64,000 bases of DNA from an uncultured bacterium (GTDB lineage: Bacteria; Cyanobacteriota; Vampirovibrionia; Gastranaerophilales; Gastranaerophilaceae). Each line of letters begins with the position of its first letter. Position 1 is the first letter of the stretch. The DNA is taken from the NCBI GenBank assembly GCA_900547155.1, contig URFH01000002.1, positions 62,001 to 126,000 of the forward strand, in the 5' to 3' direction. Below the pieces are notes generated by a model. That model saw nothing but the letters and a program-made list of their open reading frames with translations. It ran no database searches and was not told the DNA's origin. Position numbers and translations under genes: made by a program. This document shows, in pieces, positions 8,465-17,606 of this stretch.

Positions 8465-8493
8465 TTGTCTTAAATAAAAAAAAATAGTAGAAT
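8465..8493 (+). promoter_or_regulatory. Sigma70-type promoter for the symporter-aroA operon
   Basis: TTGTCT (8465-8470) and TAGAAT (8488-8493) are separated by exactly 17 bases, 31 bases upstream of the symporter start. The same TTGTCT box with 17-base spacing is seen upstream of the TPR gene near 20.6 kb. Confidence 0.6.
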
Positions 8494-8524
8494 AAGGAAA
8501 CCTAATATATGAGAGGATTAACTG

Positions 8525-9874
8525 ATGAAATTACATATGCAGATTTTGATTGCACTTGGTCTTGGGATTAAACGCAACGGACATATCTTTTTCGGGCTGA
8601 TTGCAGGCGTTATTGTTGGAATACTGCTGCATGCCCAGAACGCGGGCACGCCGGAAGCAACGCCTTTGTTCCATTATATTTACGGGGCATTGAATTTTAT
8701 AGGCCAGGCTTTCATCAGACTTATCCAGATGGTTATAATTCCGTTGATTTTTAGCGCAATCATCATCGGAATCTCAAGCATAGGCGATAACAAACAGCTC
8801 GGCTCTTTCGGCCGCAGAATGGTTCTGTATTATACAATAATTTCCGTCGCTGCTGTAATAATCGGCGCAATTTTAGCCCTAGGAGTAAAACCAGGGCTCG
8901 GCGTACAGTCATTCATAAACGCCCAGTCCGCAACCGAAAATCAACAGATTGTTGCTGCTGCAATTCAAGACCAGAAAAATCATTTTGGCGACATTTTTCT
9001 TAACATCATACCGGCTAATCCGATGGAAGCGCTTGCATCAGGCGACATGATTCCGATAATTGTGTTCATAATGATATTTGCAATTGCACTTTCAAAAGTC
9101 GGCGAAATCAACAGACCGGTTGTTTCCTTTTTTGAATCAATATTTGCGGCAACAATGAAAGTTACGGACGGCATAATGTACCTTGCCGCACCGGGTATTT
9201 TTGCATTAACCGCTACGGCAATATCTTCGTTCGGAATGTCGGTATTTACAAGCATTTCTAAGTATTTTCTTGTAATTCTTGCCGGTTTTGCAATACAGTT
9301 GTTTGTTATTTACCCGCTTTTAATGAAAATATTCTCAAAAGTGCCTATCAGGCTGTTCTTTGCGGCAATAGCAGAAGCCATGATGGTGGGATTCGGCACG
9401 GCAAGCAGCTCTGCAACACTTCCGCTTGTTATTGCATGCTGTGAAAAAAGAGGAGTTTCGCACAAGGTATGCAGTTTTGTTCTGCCGCTGGGCGCAACGC
9501 TGAATTTCGATGCAACAGCGCTTTTTCAGGTTGTTGCTGTGCTTTTCCTTGCGCAAGCCTATGGAATCGCAATGGATCCTATCATGATTTTGCAGATTTG
9601 TGTACTCGCAATCGTTGCCTCAAGCACCTGTGCGGGCATTCCGGGCGGCGGAATCATTACAATTGCGCTTGTGCTGAACGGCATGGGCTTAACCCCCTCA
9701 CAGATGGTCGAAGGGTTTGCATTCCTGTTTGCTGTTGACAGAATAGTCGATATGTTCAGAACCATGCTCAACATTACATCTGATGCAGTTGTTGCAGCGG
9801 TAGTTGCTGATAACGAAAACGAACTTAACTATGACATGCTCACAAATTCAGAATCCTACAAAGAAATAATTTAA
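8525..9874 (+). CDS. Dicarboxylate/amino acid:cation symporter (DAACS family)
   Basis: A 449-residue polytopic inner-membrane protein. The family signatures are the serine-rich re-entrant loop (GTASSSATLPLV), the motif NFDATALFQ (usually NMDGTALY), the second hairpin CAGIPGGGI and DRIVDMFRTMLNITSD in TM8, whose Asp and Asn residues bind substrate. DAACS transporters import glutamate, aspartate or C4-dicarboxylates with H+ or Na+. The divergence of NMDGTALY to NFDATALF makes substrate prediction unsafe. The ribosome site GAGAGG precedes the start. The stop overlaps the aroA start by one base (TAATG), so the two genes are co-translated, an odd pairing of transport and shikimate pathway. Confidence 0.92.
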   Translation: MKLHMQILIALGLGIKRNGHIFFGLIAGVIVGILLHAQNAGTPEATPLFHYIYGALNFIGQAFIRLIQMVIIPLIFSAIIIGISSIGDNKQLGSFGRRMVLYYTIISVAAVIIGAILALGVKPGLGVQSFINAQSATENQQIVAAAIQDQKNHFGDIFLNIIPANPMEALASGDMIPIIVFIMIFAIALSKVGEINRPVVSFFESIFAATMKVTDGIMYLAAPGIFALTATAISSFGMSVFTSISKYFLVILAGFAIQLFVIYPLLMKIFSKVPIRLFFAAIAEAMMVGFGTASSSATLPLVIACCEKRGVSHKVCSFVLPLGATLNFDATALFQVVAVLFLAQAYGIAMDPIMILQICVLAIVASSTCAGIPGGGIITIALVLNGMGLTPSQMVEGFAFLFAVDRIVDMFRTMLNITSDAVVAAVVADNENELNYDMLTNSESYKEII

Positions 9875-11154
9875 TGGTTACTGTTCAAAAAGCGAAAAAA
9901 ATCAAAGGCGAAATAATTATCCCTCCGGATAAGTCAATAAGCCATCGCAGTGCTATGTTTGCGCTGCTTACAGGCGGCGTTATGGAGGTACACAACTATT
10001 CGGCGGGCGCAGACTGCCGCAGTTCTCTTGATATGATTCAAAGGCTCGGCGCAAAAGTCGAATTCAAAACCGGAAACGACATAATAATCGACTCTTCCGA
10101 AGCTTTTAAGTACGTTGATGGGGCAATTTCATTGGACTGCGGGAATTCAGGCACCTCAATGCGGCTTTTTAGCGGGCTTTTGGCACCAAAAATCGGTAAA
10201 TTTGAACTTTTCGGCGACAAAAGTCTTTCCAAACGGCCGATGAAAAGAATTATTGAACCGCTTCAAAGCATGGGAGCAATAATTGAGCACACGGACTACA
10301 AAGCCCCCTTAAAAATCACCGGAAACGAGCTCAGTGCAATCAATTACACATCAAAAATAGCCTCTGCGCAGGTAAAATCCTGCATTTTGCTCGCCGGGCT
10401 GGGCACTGACGGCATAACCAGCGTCGAAGAACCCTATATTTCCCGCGACCACACAGAACGCATGCTAAAATACCTTGGCGCAGATATCAGCTGCGAGGGA
10501 ACCAGAACAAGTGTATCAAAATCCTATCTTGAGCCCAAAAACATAACGGTTTGCGGCGATATTTCGTCAGCGGCATTCTTTTTGGCTGCCGGAGCAATTC
10601 TGCCGGATTCGGAAATAACAATCAAAAACACCGGACTGAACCCGACAAGAACCGGAATCCTTGAGGTTATGAAAAAAATGGGTGCAGATTTTGAAATTTT
10701 AGACAAAAGGGTTGAATGCGGCGAAGAAGTCGGCGACATAAGAGTAAAAACATCCCCGCTGAGCGGAACAACCATCGAAGGCGCAATAATTCCGAGATTA
10801 ATCGACGAAATTCCGATAATAGCAGTCATGGCAACGCAGGCGCAGGGCACAACCGTAATAAAAGATGCTGCCGACCTGAGAAACAAAGAAGCTGACCGAA
10901 TTACCTGCCTTGTCGGCGAGTTACGCAAGCTGGGAGCGGAAATTGAAGAAACGCCCGACGGAATGGTTATACACGGCGGCAAAAATCTTTCCGGCGGCGC
11001 GCAGGTTGAATGTTTTCATGACCACAGGCTTGCAATGAGCCTTTATGTTGCGGGGATGGTTTGTGAAAAACCCGTAAAAATCAACGAATTTCAATGGGTA
11101 GATATTTCTTTTCCTGAATTTCTGCCGCTTATGGGCGAGGTTGCTTCTTTTTAG
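9874..11154 (+). CDS. aroA: 3-phosphoshikimate 1-carboxyvinyltransferase (EPSP synthase)
   Basis: A 426-residue cytoplasmic enzyme of the shikimate pathway that joins PEP to shikimate-3-phosphate. Recognisable landmarks are PPDKSISHRSAMFALL near the N-terminus, DCGNSGTSMRL, ISRDHTERML, LNPTRTGILEVM and the C-terminal catalytic block RNKEADRI and DHRLAMSL. The PPDKSISHR, NSGTSMRL and RNKEADRI segments are typical of the bacterial enzyme. It is translationally coupled to the symporter upstream by a one-base overlap. aroE, another shikimate-pathway enzyme, lies 3 kb downstream behind topA. The last ~26 bases overlap a possible small convergent gene. Confidence 0.97.
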   Translation: MVTVQKAKKIKGEIIIPPDKSISHRSAMFALLTGGVMEVHNYSAGADCRSSLDMIQRLGAKVEFKTGNDIIIDSSEAFKYVDGAISLDCGNSGTSMRLFSGLLAPKIGKFELFGDKSLSKRPMKRIIEPLQSMGAIIEHTDYKAPLKITGNELSAINYTSKIASAQVKSCILLAGLGTDGITSVEEPYISRDHTERMLKYLGADISCEGTRTSVSKSYLEPKNITVCGDISSAAFFLAAGAILPDSEITIKNTGLNPTRTGILEVMKKMGADFEILDKRVECGEEVGDIRVKTSPLSGTTIEGAIIPRLIDEIPIIAVMATQAQGTTVIKDAADLRNKEADRITCLVGELRKLGAEIEETPDGMVIHGGKNLSGGAQVECFHDHRLAMSLYVAGMVCEKPVKINEFQWVDISFPEFLPLMGEVASF

Positions 11155-11329
11155 AGCTGAACGGATTTTTGCTCTCTTTTTCCTCAGGTTCGACCCATGC
11201 GTAAGTCTGACCGCAGGTGAAAGAGAACGGATTTGAGTTATTGCAGTTACTTTTGTAAAAGCGTGTATATTTTTTGTCGTATCTTTCGACTTTTTTCATG
11301 ATTTTTATAAGCTCCGACAATATTTTCAT
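11129..11329 (-). CDS. Small hypothetical protein (66 aa), convergent with aroA
   Basis: A short open frame whose product starts MKILSELIKIMKKVERYDKKY and ends in a proline- and lysine-rich tail. Composition and codon use look protein-like, with a hydrophobic/basic amphipathic start and two Cys. The start at 11329 is chosen over 11356 because the longer version adds only a weak leader; the ribosome site (AAAGG) is modest. It overlaps the end of aroA by 26 bases tail-to-tail. No function is recognised. It may be spurious. Confidence 0.4.
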   Translation of the reverse strand: MKILSELIKIMKKVERYDKKYTRFYKSNCNNSNPFSFTCGQTYAWVEPEEKESKNPFSSKKKQPRP

Positions 11330-11460
11330 AACCTTTACTTCCAGCACTATCCACATAAACTATCGCACTTTTCACAGGCGTTTTAATCCTTATTTCGGAC
11401 AAGGAACTCTAGGCTAAAGGGCTATTTTTCTCGTTTTTGTCCGGCGGGGAGGTTTTTGGG

Positions 11461-11689
11461 GGTAAAAAGTTGGCTAAATCAGTTTTTTGGGTTGATTCGC
11501 GGCATTAATTGCGCGGGGGGGCGGGTGATTGGGCGGAAACTTCTTCATGAATCAATTTTTTTGCTCGATTTGCTGCTTGATAAGCGCGGGAGTTGGGAGA
11601 TTGGGCGTAAAAATCCCCCTGAATCAATTTTTCTAGCTCGATTCACTGCGTTCATAGGCGTCGAAAAATTAATTCAGGGGGATTTTTAC
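11461..11689 (+). repeat. Family 2 hairpin element: one complete copy after two degenerate half units
   Basis: Three related units start near 11461, 11531 and 11603, about 70 bases apart. Each contains a version of 'aatcaattttt' followed by a 'gctcgatt..ctgc' segment. Only the third is a full hairpin: arms 11607-11633 and 11663-11689 (27 bases each, one mismatch that would be G.U in RNA) enclose a 29-base loop. The reverse complement of that loop shares CCTAT, a GCG-type centre and GAATCGAG with the loop of the copy at 34358-34437, whereas the outer arms of the two copies are unrelated. Confidence 0.75.
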
Positions 11690-11775
11690 TTTGGGAGGCT
11701 TTGGAATGCTTTTTGGGGGTGCTTTTGGGGGATTGGGGGGACTTTGGGGACTTTTTGGGCTTTATAATCAATTAT

Positions 11776-11804
11776 TTGCGCTATAAAAAACATCATGCTA
11801 GTAT
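11776..11804 (+). promoter_or_regulatory. Promoter for topA
   Basis: TTGCGC (11776-11781), a 17-base spacer ending in TGC (extended -10 type) and TAGTAT (11799-11804), 24 bases upstream of the topA start. Confidence 0.5.
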
Positions 11805-11827
11805 GAAAAGACCTGGGGATAAATAAC

Positions 11828-14125
11828 ATGGCAAAAACAAAAGAAAAAACGGAAAAAACAGAGGAAAAAGAGCAAAAGCCGAAAAAAGGCAAGAAAGAAA
11901 AAGCTCTTGTAATAGTTGAGTCACCGGCAAAATCTAAAACTATCAAAAAGATTCTCGGCGATTCTTACCAGATAGAAGCAAGCTACGGGCATATAAGGGA
12001 TTTTCCGCCAAAAGTGCTCGGATTTGACGTTGCAAACGATTTTGAGCCGTCTTTTATTGTTATTCCCGAAAAAAAAGCCGTTGTAAAAAAATTAAACGAC
12101 CTTGCGAAAAAATCTGACAAAATCTATCTCGCTTCCGACCCTGACCGCGAGGGAGAAGCTATTGCCTGGCATGTCAGACAGGTGCTCGAGGTTCCGGAAA
12201 CTAAGATTTGCAGGATAGAATTTAACGAAATCACGCCCAATGCCATAAAACATGCGGTTGAATCCCCGCGCGCAATTGATATGGACAGGGTAAAAGCCCA
12301 GCAGACCCGCCAGATTCTCGACAGGCTCGTGGGCTACAAAATCAGCCCTGTTTTGTGGGAAAAAATGAGAAATTACCGGCTTTCGGCGGGCAGGGTTCAA
12401 AGCGTTGCGCTGAGAATGATTTGCGAACGCGAAGAAGAAATTGAAGCGTTCACACCGGTCGAATACTGGTCAATAACAGCGGATTTGGAAAAGGACAAAA
12501 AACTTTTTTCAGCTGAACTTGCAAAATACAAAGACAAAAAAATCGAAATAAAAAATGAAGCCGAAGCGCAAAAAATCGTTGAGGAATTGAACAAAAAAGG
12601 GCTAAAATACGAAGTTTCCAGGGTCACTTTTAAAGATACGCAAAGAAAACCCGCGGCTCCGTTCATAACTTCGACATTGCAGCGCGAAGCAAGTTCAAAA
12701 TTGGGTTACGGCGTTTCAAAAACCATGCAGATTGCCCAAAAACTCTACGAAGGCGTCGAAATCGGCGGCGAACCGGTCGGTTTAATCACATATATGAGAA
12801 CCGATTCGGTAAGAATCTCCGACGACGCGCAGGCTGCTGCGAAAGATTTTATTGTTGACAGCTGGGGCGAAAAATATTACCCGAAAACGCCAAACAATTA
12901 CGTAAAAGGCGGCAAAAAGAACGTACAGGACGCTCACGAAGCCATCCGCCCGTCATATATCGACAAAACGCCCGACAGCATAAAACAATACCTTACATCC
13001 GAGCAATACAGGCTCTACAAGCTCATCTGGTCGCGTTTTATGGCGTCACAGATGGAAAATGCAAAGGTCAAAAACACCTCTGTTGATATTAAGGCAGGAG
13101 ATTACGGATTCAAGGCCGGAACGAGCAAAATCATGTTCGACGGATTTTTGAAAGTTTACAATGATTCTGACGAAGCCGTTGACACGAGCAAAATTCCGGA
13201 TTTGAACGAGGGCGACGAAGTCAAATTGAAGAAAATTGACCCGAAACAACACTTTACGCAGCCGCCTCCGAGGTTTACGGAAGCATCGCTGGTTAAAGCG
13301 CTTGAAGAACACGGAATCGGGCGCCCGTCTACTTATGCGCCGATTATTTCAAAAATTCAGCAAAAAGGCTATGTTGAAAAGATTGAAAAAGCGCTTGCGC
13401 CAACGATTTTGGGCCGCACATTGAGCAAACAGCTTGTGCAGTACTTCACGGAGATTATGAACTACCAGTTCACCGCGCAGATGGAAACAAAACTCGACGA
13501 TATTGCCGAAGAAAAGGCAGTTTGGAAAGATGTTTTAAAAGAATTTTACACTCCGTTCAGCGAAGTTGTGAATTCAGCGCAAAAAAACATGCCCAGAGTG
13601 CTGATTGAATCAGATCAGGTCTGCCCGAAATGCGGAAAGAAAATGATTGTCAGAACAAGCCGCTTTGGCACGCAATTTCTGGGCTGCTCGGGTTATCCCG
13701 AATGCAAAACAATGATGCCGCTTACAAAAGACGGAAAAGCCGCGCCGGTTGACGAAAAAACCGATGAAAAATGCGAAAAATGCGGCTCTGAAATGATTAT
13801 CAAAGTCGGCCCGTACGGAAAATACCTCCAGTGCACAAACGACGAATGCAAACACAGAAAAAGCGTCGTCATAACCACCGGCGTAAAATGCCCGAAATGC
13901 GGTGAAGGCGAAGTTATCCAGAGAAAATCAAAATACGGAAAAATCTTCTTCGGCTGCAACAAATACCCGAAATGCGACTTTGTTTCCTGGAACGAGCCGG
14001 TTGAAGAAAAATGCCCCGAATGCGGCGAATATTTAGTTAAAAAAATCACCAAAAAAGAATCAAAACTCCAATGTTCAAACCCGAAATGCGGATTTTCAAA
14101 GCCGATGGAGGAAGAAAATGCTTAA
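11828..14125 (+). CDS. topA: DNA topoisomerase I
   Basis: A 765-residue type IA topoisomerase that relaxes negative supercoils through a 5'-phosphotyrosine intermediate. A Lys/Glu-rich N-terminal tail (~25 residues) precedes the TOPRIM domain (LVIVESPAKSKTI; DPDREGEAIAWH). The catalytic tyrosine lies in GLITYMRTDS. The C-terminus has four zinc-ribbon modules of CxxC...C type (CPKCGKKM, CEKCGSEM, CPKCGEGE, CPECGEYL), which bind single-stranded DNA and, in some bacteria, RNA polymerase. GGGGA upstream serves as ribosome site. The 3' end overlaps aroE by 8 bases, so both are translated from one mRNA. Confidence 0.98.
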   Translation: MAKTKEKTEKTEEKEQKPKKGKKEKALVIVESPAKSKTIKKILGDSYQIEASYGHIRDFPPKVLGFDVANDFEPSFIVIPEKKAVVKKLNDLAKKSDKIYLASDPDREGEAIAWHVRQVLEVPETKICRIEFNEITPNAIKHAVESPRAIDMDRVKAQQTRQILDRLVGYKISPVLWEKMRNYRLSAGRVQSVALRMICEREEEIEAFTPVEYWSITADLEKDKKLFSAELAKYKDKKIEIKNEAEAQKIVEELNKKGLKYEVSRVTFKDTQRKPAAPFITSTLQREASSKLGYGVSKTMQIAQKLYEGVEIGGEPVGLITYMRTDSVRISDDAQAAAKDFIVDSWGEKYYPKTPNNYVKGGKKNVQDAHEAIRPSYIDKTPDSIKQYLTSEQYRLYKLIWSRFMASQMENAKVKNTSVDIKAGDYGFKAGTSKIMFDGFLKVYNDSDEAVDTSKIPDLNEGDEVKLKKIDPKQHFTQPPPRFTEASLVKALEEHGIGRPSTYAPIISKIQQKGYVEKIEKALAPTILGRTLSKQLVQYFTEIMNYQFTAQMETKLDDIAEEKAVWKDVLKEFYTPFSEVVNSAQKNMPRVLIESDQVCPKCGKKMIVRTSRFGTQFLGCSGYPECKTMMPLTKDGKAAPVDEKTDEKCEKCGSEMIIKVGPYGKYLQCTNDECKHRKSVVITTGVKCPKCGEGEVIQRKSKYGKIFFGCNKYPKCDFVSWNEPVEEKCPECGEYLVKKITKKESKLQCSNPKCGFSKPMEEENA

Positions 14126-14969
14126 ATTTGCAGTCATAGGGCACCCATTGAGCCAGTCTTTATCGGGCGTTATGCACAATGCGATGCTAAAAGAGCTCAA
14201 TCTCGACGGCGAGTACGAAACTATTGATACGGACAACGAAGACCTTGTTGACAGGATAAAACAGATAAAATCACAGGGTTATGCGGGTTTTAATGTAACC
14301 ATCCCCTTAAAAGTGCTGGTTACGCTGTTTTTGGACAATGTTGACAACCTCGCGGACATGGCGGGCTGCGCAAATACCGTAAAAATTATGCCTGACAGGT
14401 CGCTTTACGGCTACAATACAGATATTTACGGTTTTCAAAAGGCAATTCCGGAGCAGTTTCTTCAGGAACTGAAAAATTCAACGGTTACAATCCTCGGCAC
14501 AGGCGGAGCGTCCAGAGCTGCGGCGATTGCGCTTTGTATGAGCGGGGTTAAGCAGATTAATTTCTATGCGCGCAATGTTATAAACGCAAGCGACATGGTG
14601 AATTACCTGCGCGGCCGTTTTCCTCACATAACCTTTAATCTCAAGCAAATGCAGAGTATCAGCGACCTTTCTGATTCAAAAATGCTCGTAAATTCCACGC
14701 CAATCGGCATGCGCGGCAAAGCGATGGGTATGAGTCCGGTCGATGAAAGCGTAATAAAAACGCTTCCAGCCGGAAGTGCGGTTTATGACATTGTTTACAA
14801 TCCGCTAAAGACCGAACTTCTGCGACTTGCTCAAAAAAACGGATATCAGACAATTAGCGGGCTGGATATGTTTGTACATCAGGGCGCAAAAGCCTTTGAA
14901 ATCTGGACAGGAAAGCAGGCAAAGCCCGAAATCATGAAAATTGCGGTGCTTGAGCACCTTGTGAATTAA
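14118..14969 (+). CDS. aroE: Shikimate dehydrogenase
   Basis: A 283-residue NADP-dependent enzyme reducing 3-dehydroshikimate to shikimate. The substrate site is GHPLSQSLS and the catalytic Lys65 lies in NVTIPLK; the dinucleotide loop is GTGGASRAAA and the C-terminal GLDMFVHQGAKAFEIWTG completes the family pattern. It overlaps the end of topA by 8 bases and uses GGAGG inside topA as ribosome site. Its end faces the HicB-like gene 34 bases away, without an obvious hairpin terminator between them. Confidence 0.97.
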   Translation: MLKFAVIGHPLSQSLSGVMHNAMLKELNLDGEYETIDTDNEDLVDRIKQIKSQGYAGFNVTIPLKVLVTLFLDNVDNLADMAGCANTVKIMPDRSLYGYNTDIYGFQKAIPEQFLQELKNSTVTILGTGGASRAAAIALCMSGVKQINFYARNVINASDMVNYLRGRFPHITFNLKQMQSISDLSDSKMLVNSTPIGMRGKAMGMSPVDESVIKTLPAGSAVYDIVYNPLKTELLRLAQKNGYQTISGLDMFVHQGAKAFEIWTGKQAKPEIMKIAVLEHLVN

Positions 14970-15003
14970 TTTTCATTACAGTATCAGGCAGAAATTGGAA
15001 AAA

Positions 15004-15279
15004 TTAAGGGCAAATACTTTCCCAGTCAATGCCGTCATCGTCATCATCGCCGGGCATGGGGATTTCTTCGCCGTCCTCAAGCATGATTTGAATAACAAGT
15101 TTTAGCTGCTTTTTGTAGTTTGCAAGCGCGATTTCACGTGTTTTTGCGCAAAAAGCAAAGCTCGGAAACTCCTTGATTTCAATATAATGATAAGGATTTC
15201 CGTTAAAATCCAAATCCTCGCCCTCAATGAGCGTCCAATCAAGATTCAAATAATATTCAACGTCTTTTTCATTACTCAT
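15004..15279 (-). CDS. HicB-like small protein, without a HicA partner
   Basis: A 91-residue protein whose middle (HYIEIKEFPSFAFCAKTREIA followed by a helix and EDGEEIPMP) follows the HicB/UPF0150 partial RNase H fold pattern, where E-x-P-x-x, a regularly spaced TREEAL helix and a DGexIP tail recur. The C-terminus is strongly acidic (DDDDD) and lacks the DNA-binding extension of true HicB antitoxins. No HicA-like toxin lies beside it, so a solitary regulatory or housekeeping role is more likely than a toxin-antitoxin pair. It overlaps the GerMN gene by 8 bases and is the last gene of the infB-led minus-strand cluster. Confidence 0.6.
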   Translation of the reverse strand: MSNEKDVEYYLNLDWTLIEGEDLDFNGNPYHYIEIKEFPSFAFCAKTREIALANYKKQLKLVIQIMLEDGEEIPMPGDDDDDGIDWESICP

Positions 15280-15868
15280 CGAGCGAGGTTTCCTTTAAAG
15301 GCTGCGTTATCATCAGACCCTCGCCGCCGATTACGTCAGCCTGTTTTCCGTCAATGTAGAGATAAACCGGTTTTTTAGGTGCATTTGCGAGGGTTGTTTT
15401 AATTACCTGTTTTATGCGGCTGTAGAGGCTGTCAGCACCTCCGCCGTTTACAATATCAGAGCTCAAATCGACGATAATCCTGTCGCTTTCGATTACGCCC
15501 CTGATTTTTGTGCTTCTGGGTACTTCGGAAAAGACGCCGGCTTTCTTTTCATAAGGGGTAGGGCCTTTTATGAGCTGCTGGAGTGCAAAATTAAGCTTTG
15601 CAGCGTCCTCAGGTACTTCTCTTTGGGCTGTTTTAAAAAGATTGTTAGATTGCGCATCCGTGCCCAAAAAATATACAGTAACGTATTCTTTTTTTCTGGT
15701 TTGCGCCTGTGGAGCCTCTTGTTTTGGAGTTTTCACAGCCGGCTCGACAATTTTTTCTTCATGAACAAGCTTTTTTTCATACTTTTGCCCGTCAAAAAAC
15801 GTTGCCTTGACATAAAATCCCGCAAGGAGAACAAGAATACCAATTGTTAATTTAGACCAGAAACCCAT
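15272..15868 (-). CDS. Membrane-anchored GerMN-domain protein
   Basis: A 198-residue protein with one N-terminal membrane segment (about residues 5-23), a Lys/Glu/Gln-rich linker and a C-terminal GerMN domain from about residue 60 (VTVYFLGTDAQSN ... ALQQLIKGPTPYEKK ... IIVDLSSDIVNGGG ... VYLYIDGKQAD). GerMN domains occur in spore germination protein GerM and, in non-sporulating bacteria, in envelope lipoproteins; the molecular role is not settled. There is no sign of sporulation in this window, so an envelope role is inferred. It overlaps the HicB-like gene and follows the DUF2993-like gene in the same operon. Confidence 0.8.
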   Translation of the reverse strand: MGFWSKLTIGILVLLAGFYVKATFFDGQKYEKKLVHEEKIVEPAVKTPKQEAPQAQTRKKEYVTVYFLGTDAQSNNLFKTAQREVPEDAAKLNFALQQLIKGPTPYEKKAGVFSEVPRSTKIRGVIESDRIIVDLSSDIVNGGGADSLYSRIKQVIKTTLANAPKKPVYLYIDGKQADVIGGEGLMITQPLKETSLDE

Positions 15869-15888
15869 ACTACCTGCTTTCTCTGTTT

Positions 15889-16752
15889 TTATAAGGTTGT
15901 CTTCGGAATAAAGACCGTACCGGCAATATTAATGCTGTTATTGACCATTTTTATATCATTAATCCGGACAATACTGCCCTTTGTTTTGAGGAGGGTTGTT
16001 TCGTACATAAACGGATTAAGTTTGTTGATTATTGGCAAAAGTGCGTTCAGATTCACATTTGCAGAACCCTGATTCAGCTTGATATCAGTGAATTGCACCT
16101 GACCGTCCTGCACGCCGAGCCCCATGTTCATAGAAATCGTCTTTGTTTTGCCGCCTGTAATCAGCGGAGAAATTATTTTCATCGACAGGTCAAAACGGTT
16201 GTTTTTTATGGCCGCTGACGGCTCAAATACTTTGAAAACAATGATATTTCCCATGCTCACGCTCATTGATTCAAGAGTTTTTGTGAATTTTCCGGCGGCA
16301 AAAGTCTGCTGGATGTCGTTTGAGGTGATATTTACGTCAAATTTTGAAAGAAAATTCTCCGCAGAATAAACATCGTCGCCTTTTGTCACAAAATGGTTGT
16401 AATCGCAGACGGATTCGGATTTTATCGAGGAAATATGAACACCGTCAATGGTTGCGTTTTTTGAGGTCGCTGTGATTTTTTTGAATTTGCCGTCAATAAG
16501 GTTTTTTCCGCCGTAGGGGTAAATTTGGACGTCAAATTTTGCGCCGAGTTCTTTTTTAAGCTGGCTTTCCAGCGACATTTCGCCGATTCTTGTCAGCAAA
16601 AAATTTGTTCCGGTAGCTTTGCTCAAAAATAGCGGCAAACCGGAGCTTACAGCGTACGGCGGCTGCGGGCAAAGCGAAGTATCGACAAGCGCAAACGCCT
16701 TTCCTGTAAGTAAAATCCCTAAAATTGCCAATCCCGATAAAAATCTTTTCAT
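15889..16752 (-). CDS. Secreted LmeA/DUF2993-like lipid-binding protein
   Basis: A 287-residue protein with a Sec signal peptide (residues 1-21, ending AFA) followed by an all-beta repetitive domain. The pattern of short beta strands and phrases such as GKFKKITATSKNATIDGVHI, then IKSESVCDY, fits the DUF2993/LmeA family, which includes periplasmic phospholipid-binding tubular lipid-binding proteins; DUF2993 members are frequent in Cyanobacteria. It starts inside the last codons of truB (4-base overlap), so it is translationally coupled to it. Assignment is by pattern only. Confidence 0.65.
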   Translation of the reverse strand: MKRFLSGLAILGILLTGKAFALVDTSLCPQPPYAVSSGLPLFLSKATGTNFLLTRIGEMSLESQLKKELGAKFDVQIYPYGGKNLIDGKFKKITATSKNATIDGVHISSIKSESVCDYNHFVTKGDDVYSAENFLSKFDVNITSNDIQQTFAAGKFTKTLESMSVSMGNIIVFKVFEPSAAIKNNRFDLSMKIISPLITGGKTKTISMNMGLGVQDGQVQFTDIKLNQGSANVNLNALLPIINKLNPFMYETTLLKTKGSIVRINDIKMVNNSINIAGTVFIPKTTL

Positions 16753-17606
16753 ATTCCGAATACCTTCTTTACCTTTAAAATACCGGACTCAATATTTCCG
16801 ATACCGGCGAGTTTTCCGTCAAAAACGAGCGCCGTGTAACCATTTTCCAAAGCACTTTTCAGGCTTTGCCCATGGATTACTTTTTCATATTCAATTTCAG
16901 TCAAATTATAGCAGTTAAACGGCAAAACATCCAGCGGATTTATCAAATTTTTCTCAACATCGGCAACAATTTTAATATCATCCAGCGCAATCGCATCTTT
17001 CAGGCAGAAAAAGCCGGATTTTGTCCGCACAAGCCCGCTCATCAGCGCACCGCAGCCGAGCATCATGCCCAAATCGTTCACAATAGAGCGGATATAAGTG
17101 CCTTTTGAGCATTCTATTGAGATTTTTCCGATTTGTCTTGACTCATCAAAATCAACAAGTTCCGCTCTGGCAATAAAAACCTTTCTTTTCGGAATATCGT
17201 CGGGAATTTCACCGGAACGCGCCAGTTCATAGAGGCGTTTGCCCTTGTAATGAACAGCCGAAAATGCCGGAGGAATTTGTTCAATTTCGCCCGAAAAAGC
17301 GCGCAATTTTTCATTAATTTCCTCTGCTGAAACCCTTTTTTCCGAAAAATCCTCAATTTTCCCCTCAACATCGTACGTGTCGGAGATTTTTCCGAAAGTT
17401 ACTTCCGCAATGTACCCCTTTTCCTCCTGAAGATACTCGATAAGCCGCGAAGCCTTTGAAATTGCCACAGGCAAAACGCCCTCCGCCATCGGGTCAAGGG
17501 TTCCGGTATGGCCGATTTGCCTGATTTTTGTAACTTTTCGCAAAATCGACACAACATCGTGAGAAGTTATGCCTTTTGGCTTGTAAATATTGAGAAATCC
17601 GAACAT
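16749..17606 (-). CDS. truB: tRNA pseudouridine(55) synthase
   Basis: A 285-residue enzyme making the T-loop pseudouridine 55 in tRNA. The N-terminal signature FLNIYKPKGITSHDVV and the catalytic block GHTGTLDPMAEGVLPVA (with the active Asp) are intact, as are QIPPAFSAVHYKGKRLYELA and the later CSKGTYIRSI. A short C-terminal PUA-like region ends the protein. Its start abuts the rbfA stop (one base apart), the usual infB-rbfA-truB order of bacteria. Confidence 0.97.
   Translation of the reverse strand: MFGFLNIYKPKGITSHDVVSILRKVTKIRQIGHTGTLDPMAEGVLPVAISKASRLIEYLQEEKGYIAEVTFGKISDTYDVEGKIEDFSEKRVSAEEINEKLRAFSGEIEQIPPAFSAVHYKGKRLYELARSGEIPDDIPKRKVFIARAELVDFDESRQIGKISIECSKGTYIRSIVNDLGMMLGCGALMSGLVRTKSGFFCLKDAIALDDIKIVADVEKNLINPLDVLPFNCYNLTEIEYEKVIHGQSLKSALENGYTALVFDGKLAGIGNIESGILKVKKVFGI

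Larger units (their letters stand above)
11330..11827. other. 498-base intergenic stretch upstream of topA
   Basis: No convincing gene is present. The 103-codon plus-strand frame here is G-rich, tryptophan/phenylalanine-laden sequence created by the repeats. The stretch holds a short tandem series of hairpin-type repeat units (11461-11689, family 2) and the topA promoter. Confidence 0.7.

Noticed and set aside
11456..11767. 103-codon plus-strand open frame upstream of topA
   Set aside because: It runs straight through the tandem hairpin repeat units, is Gly/Trp/Phe-heavy, and has no ribosome site. Open only because the repeat lacks stops.
15004..15279. HicAB toxin-antitoxin system
   Set aside because: No HicA-sized gene lies beside the HicB-like gene and the DNA-binding tail is missing; it is embedded in an infB-rbfA-truB-type operon.
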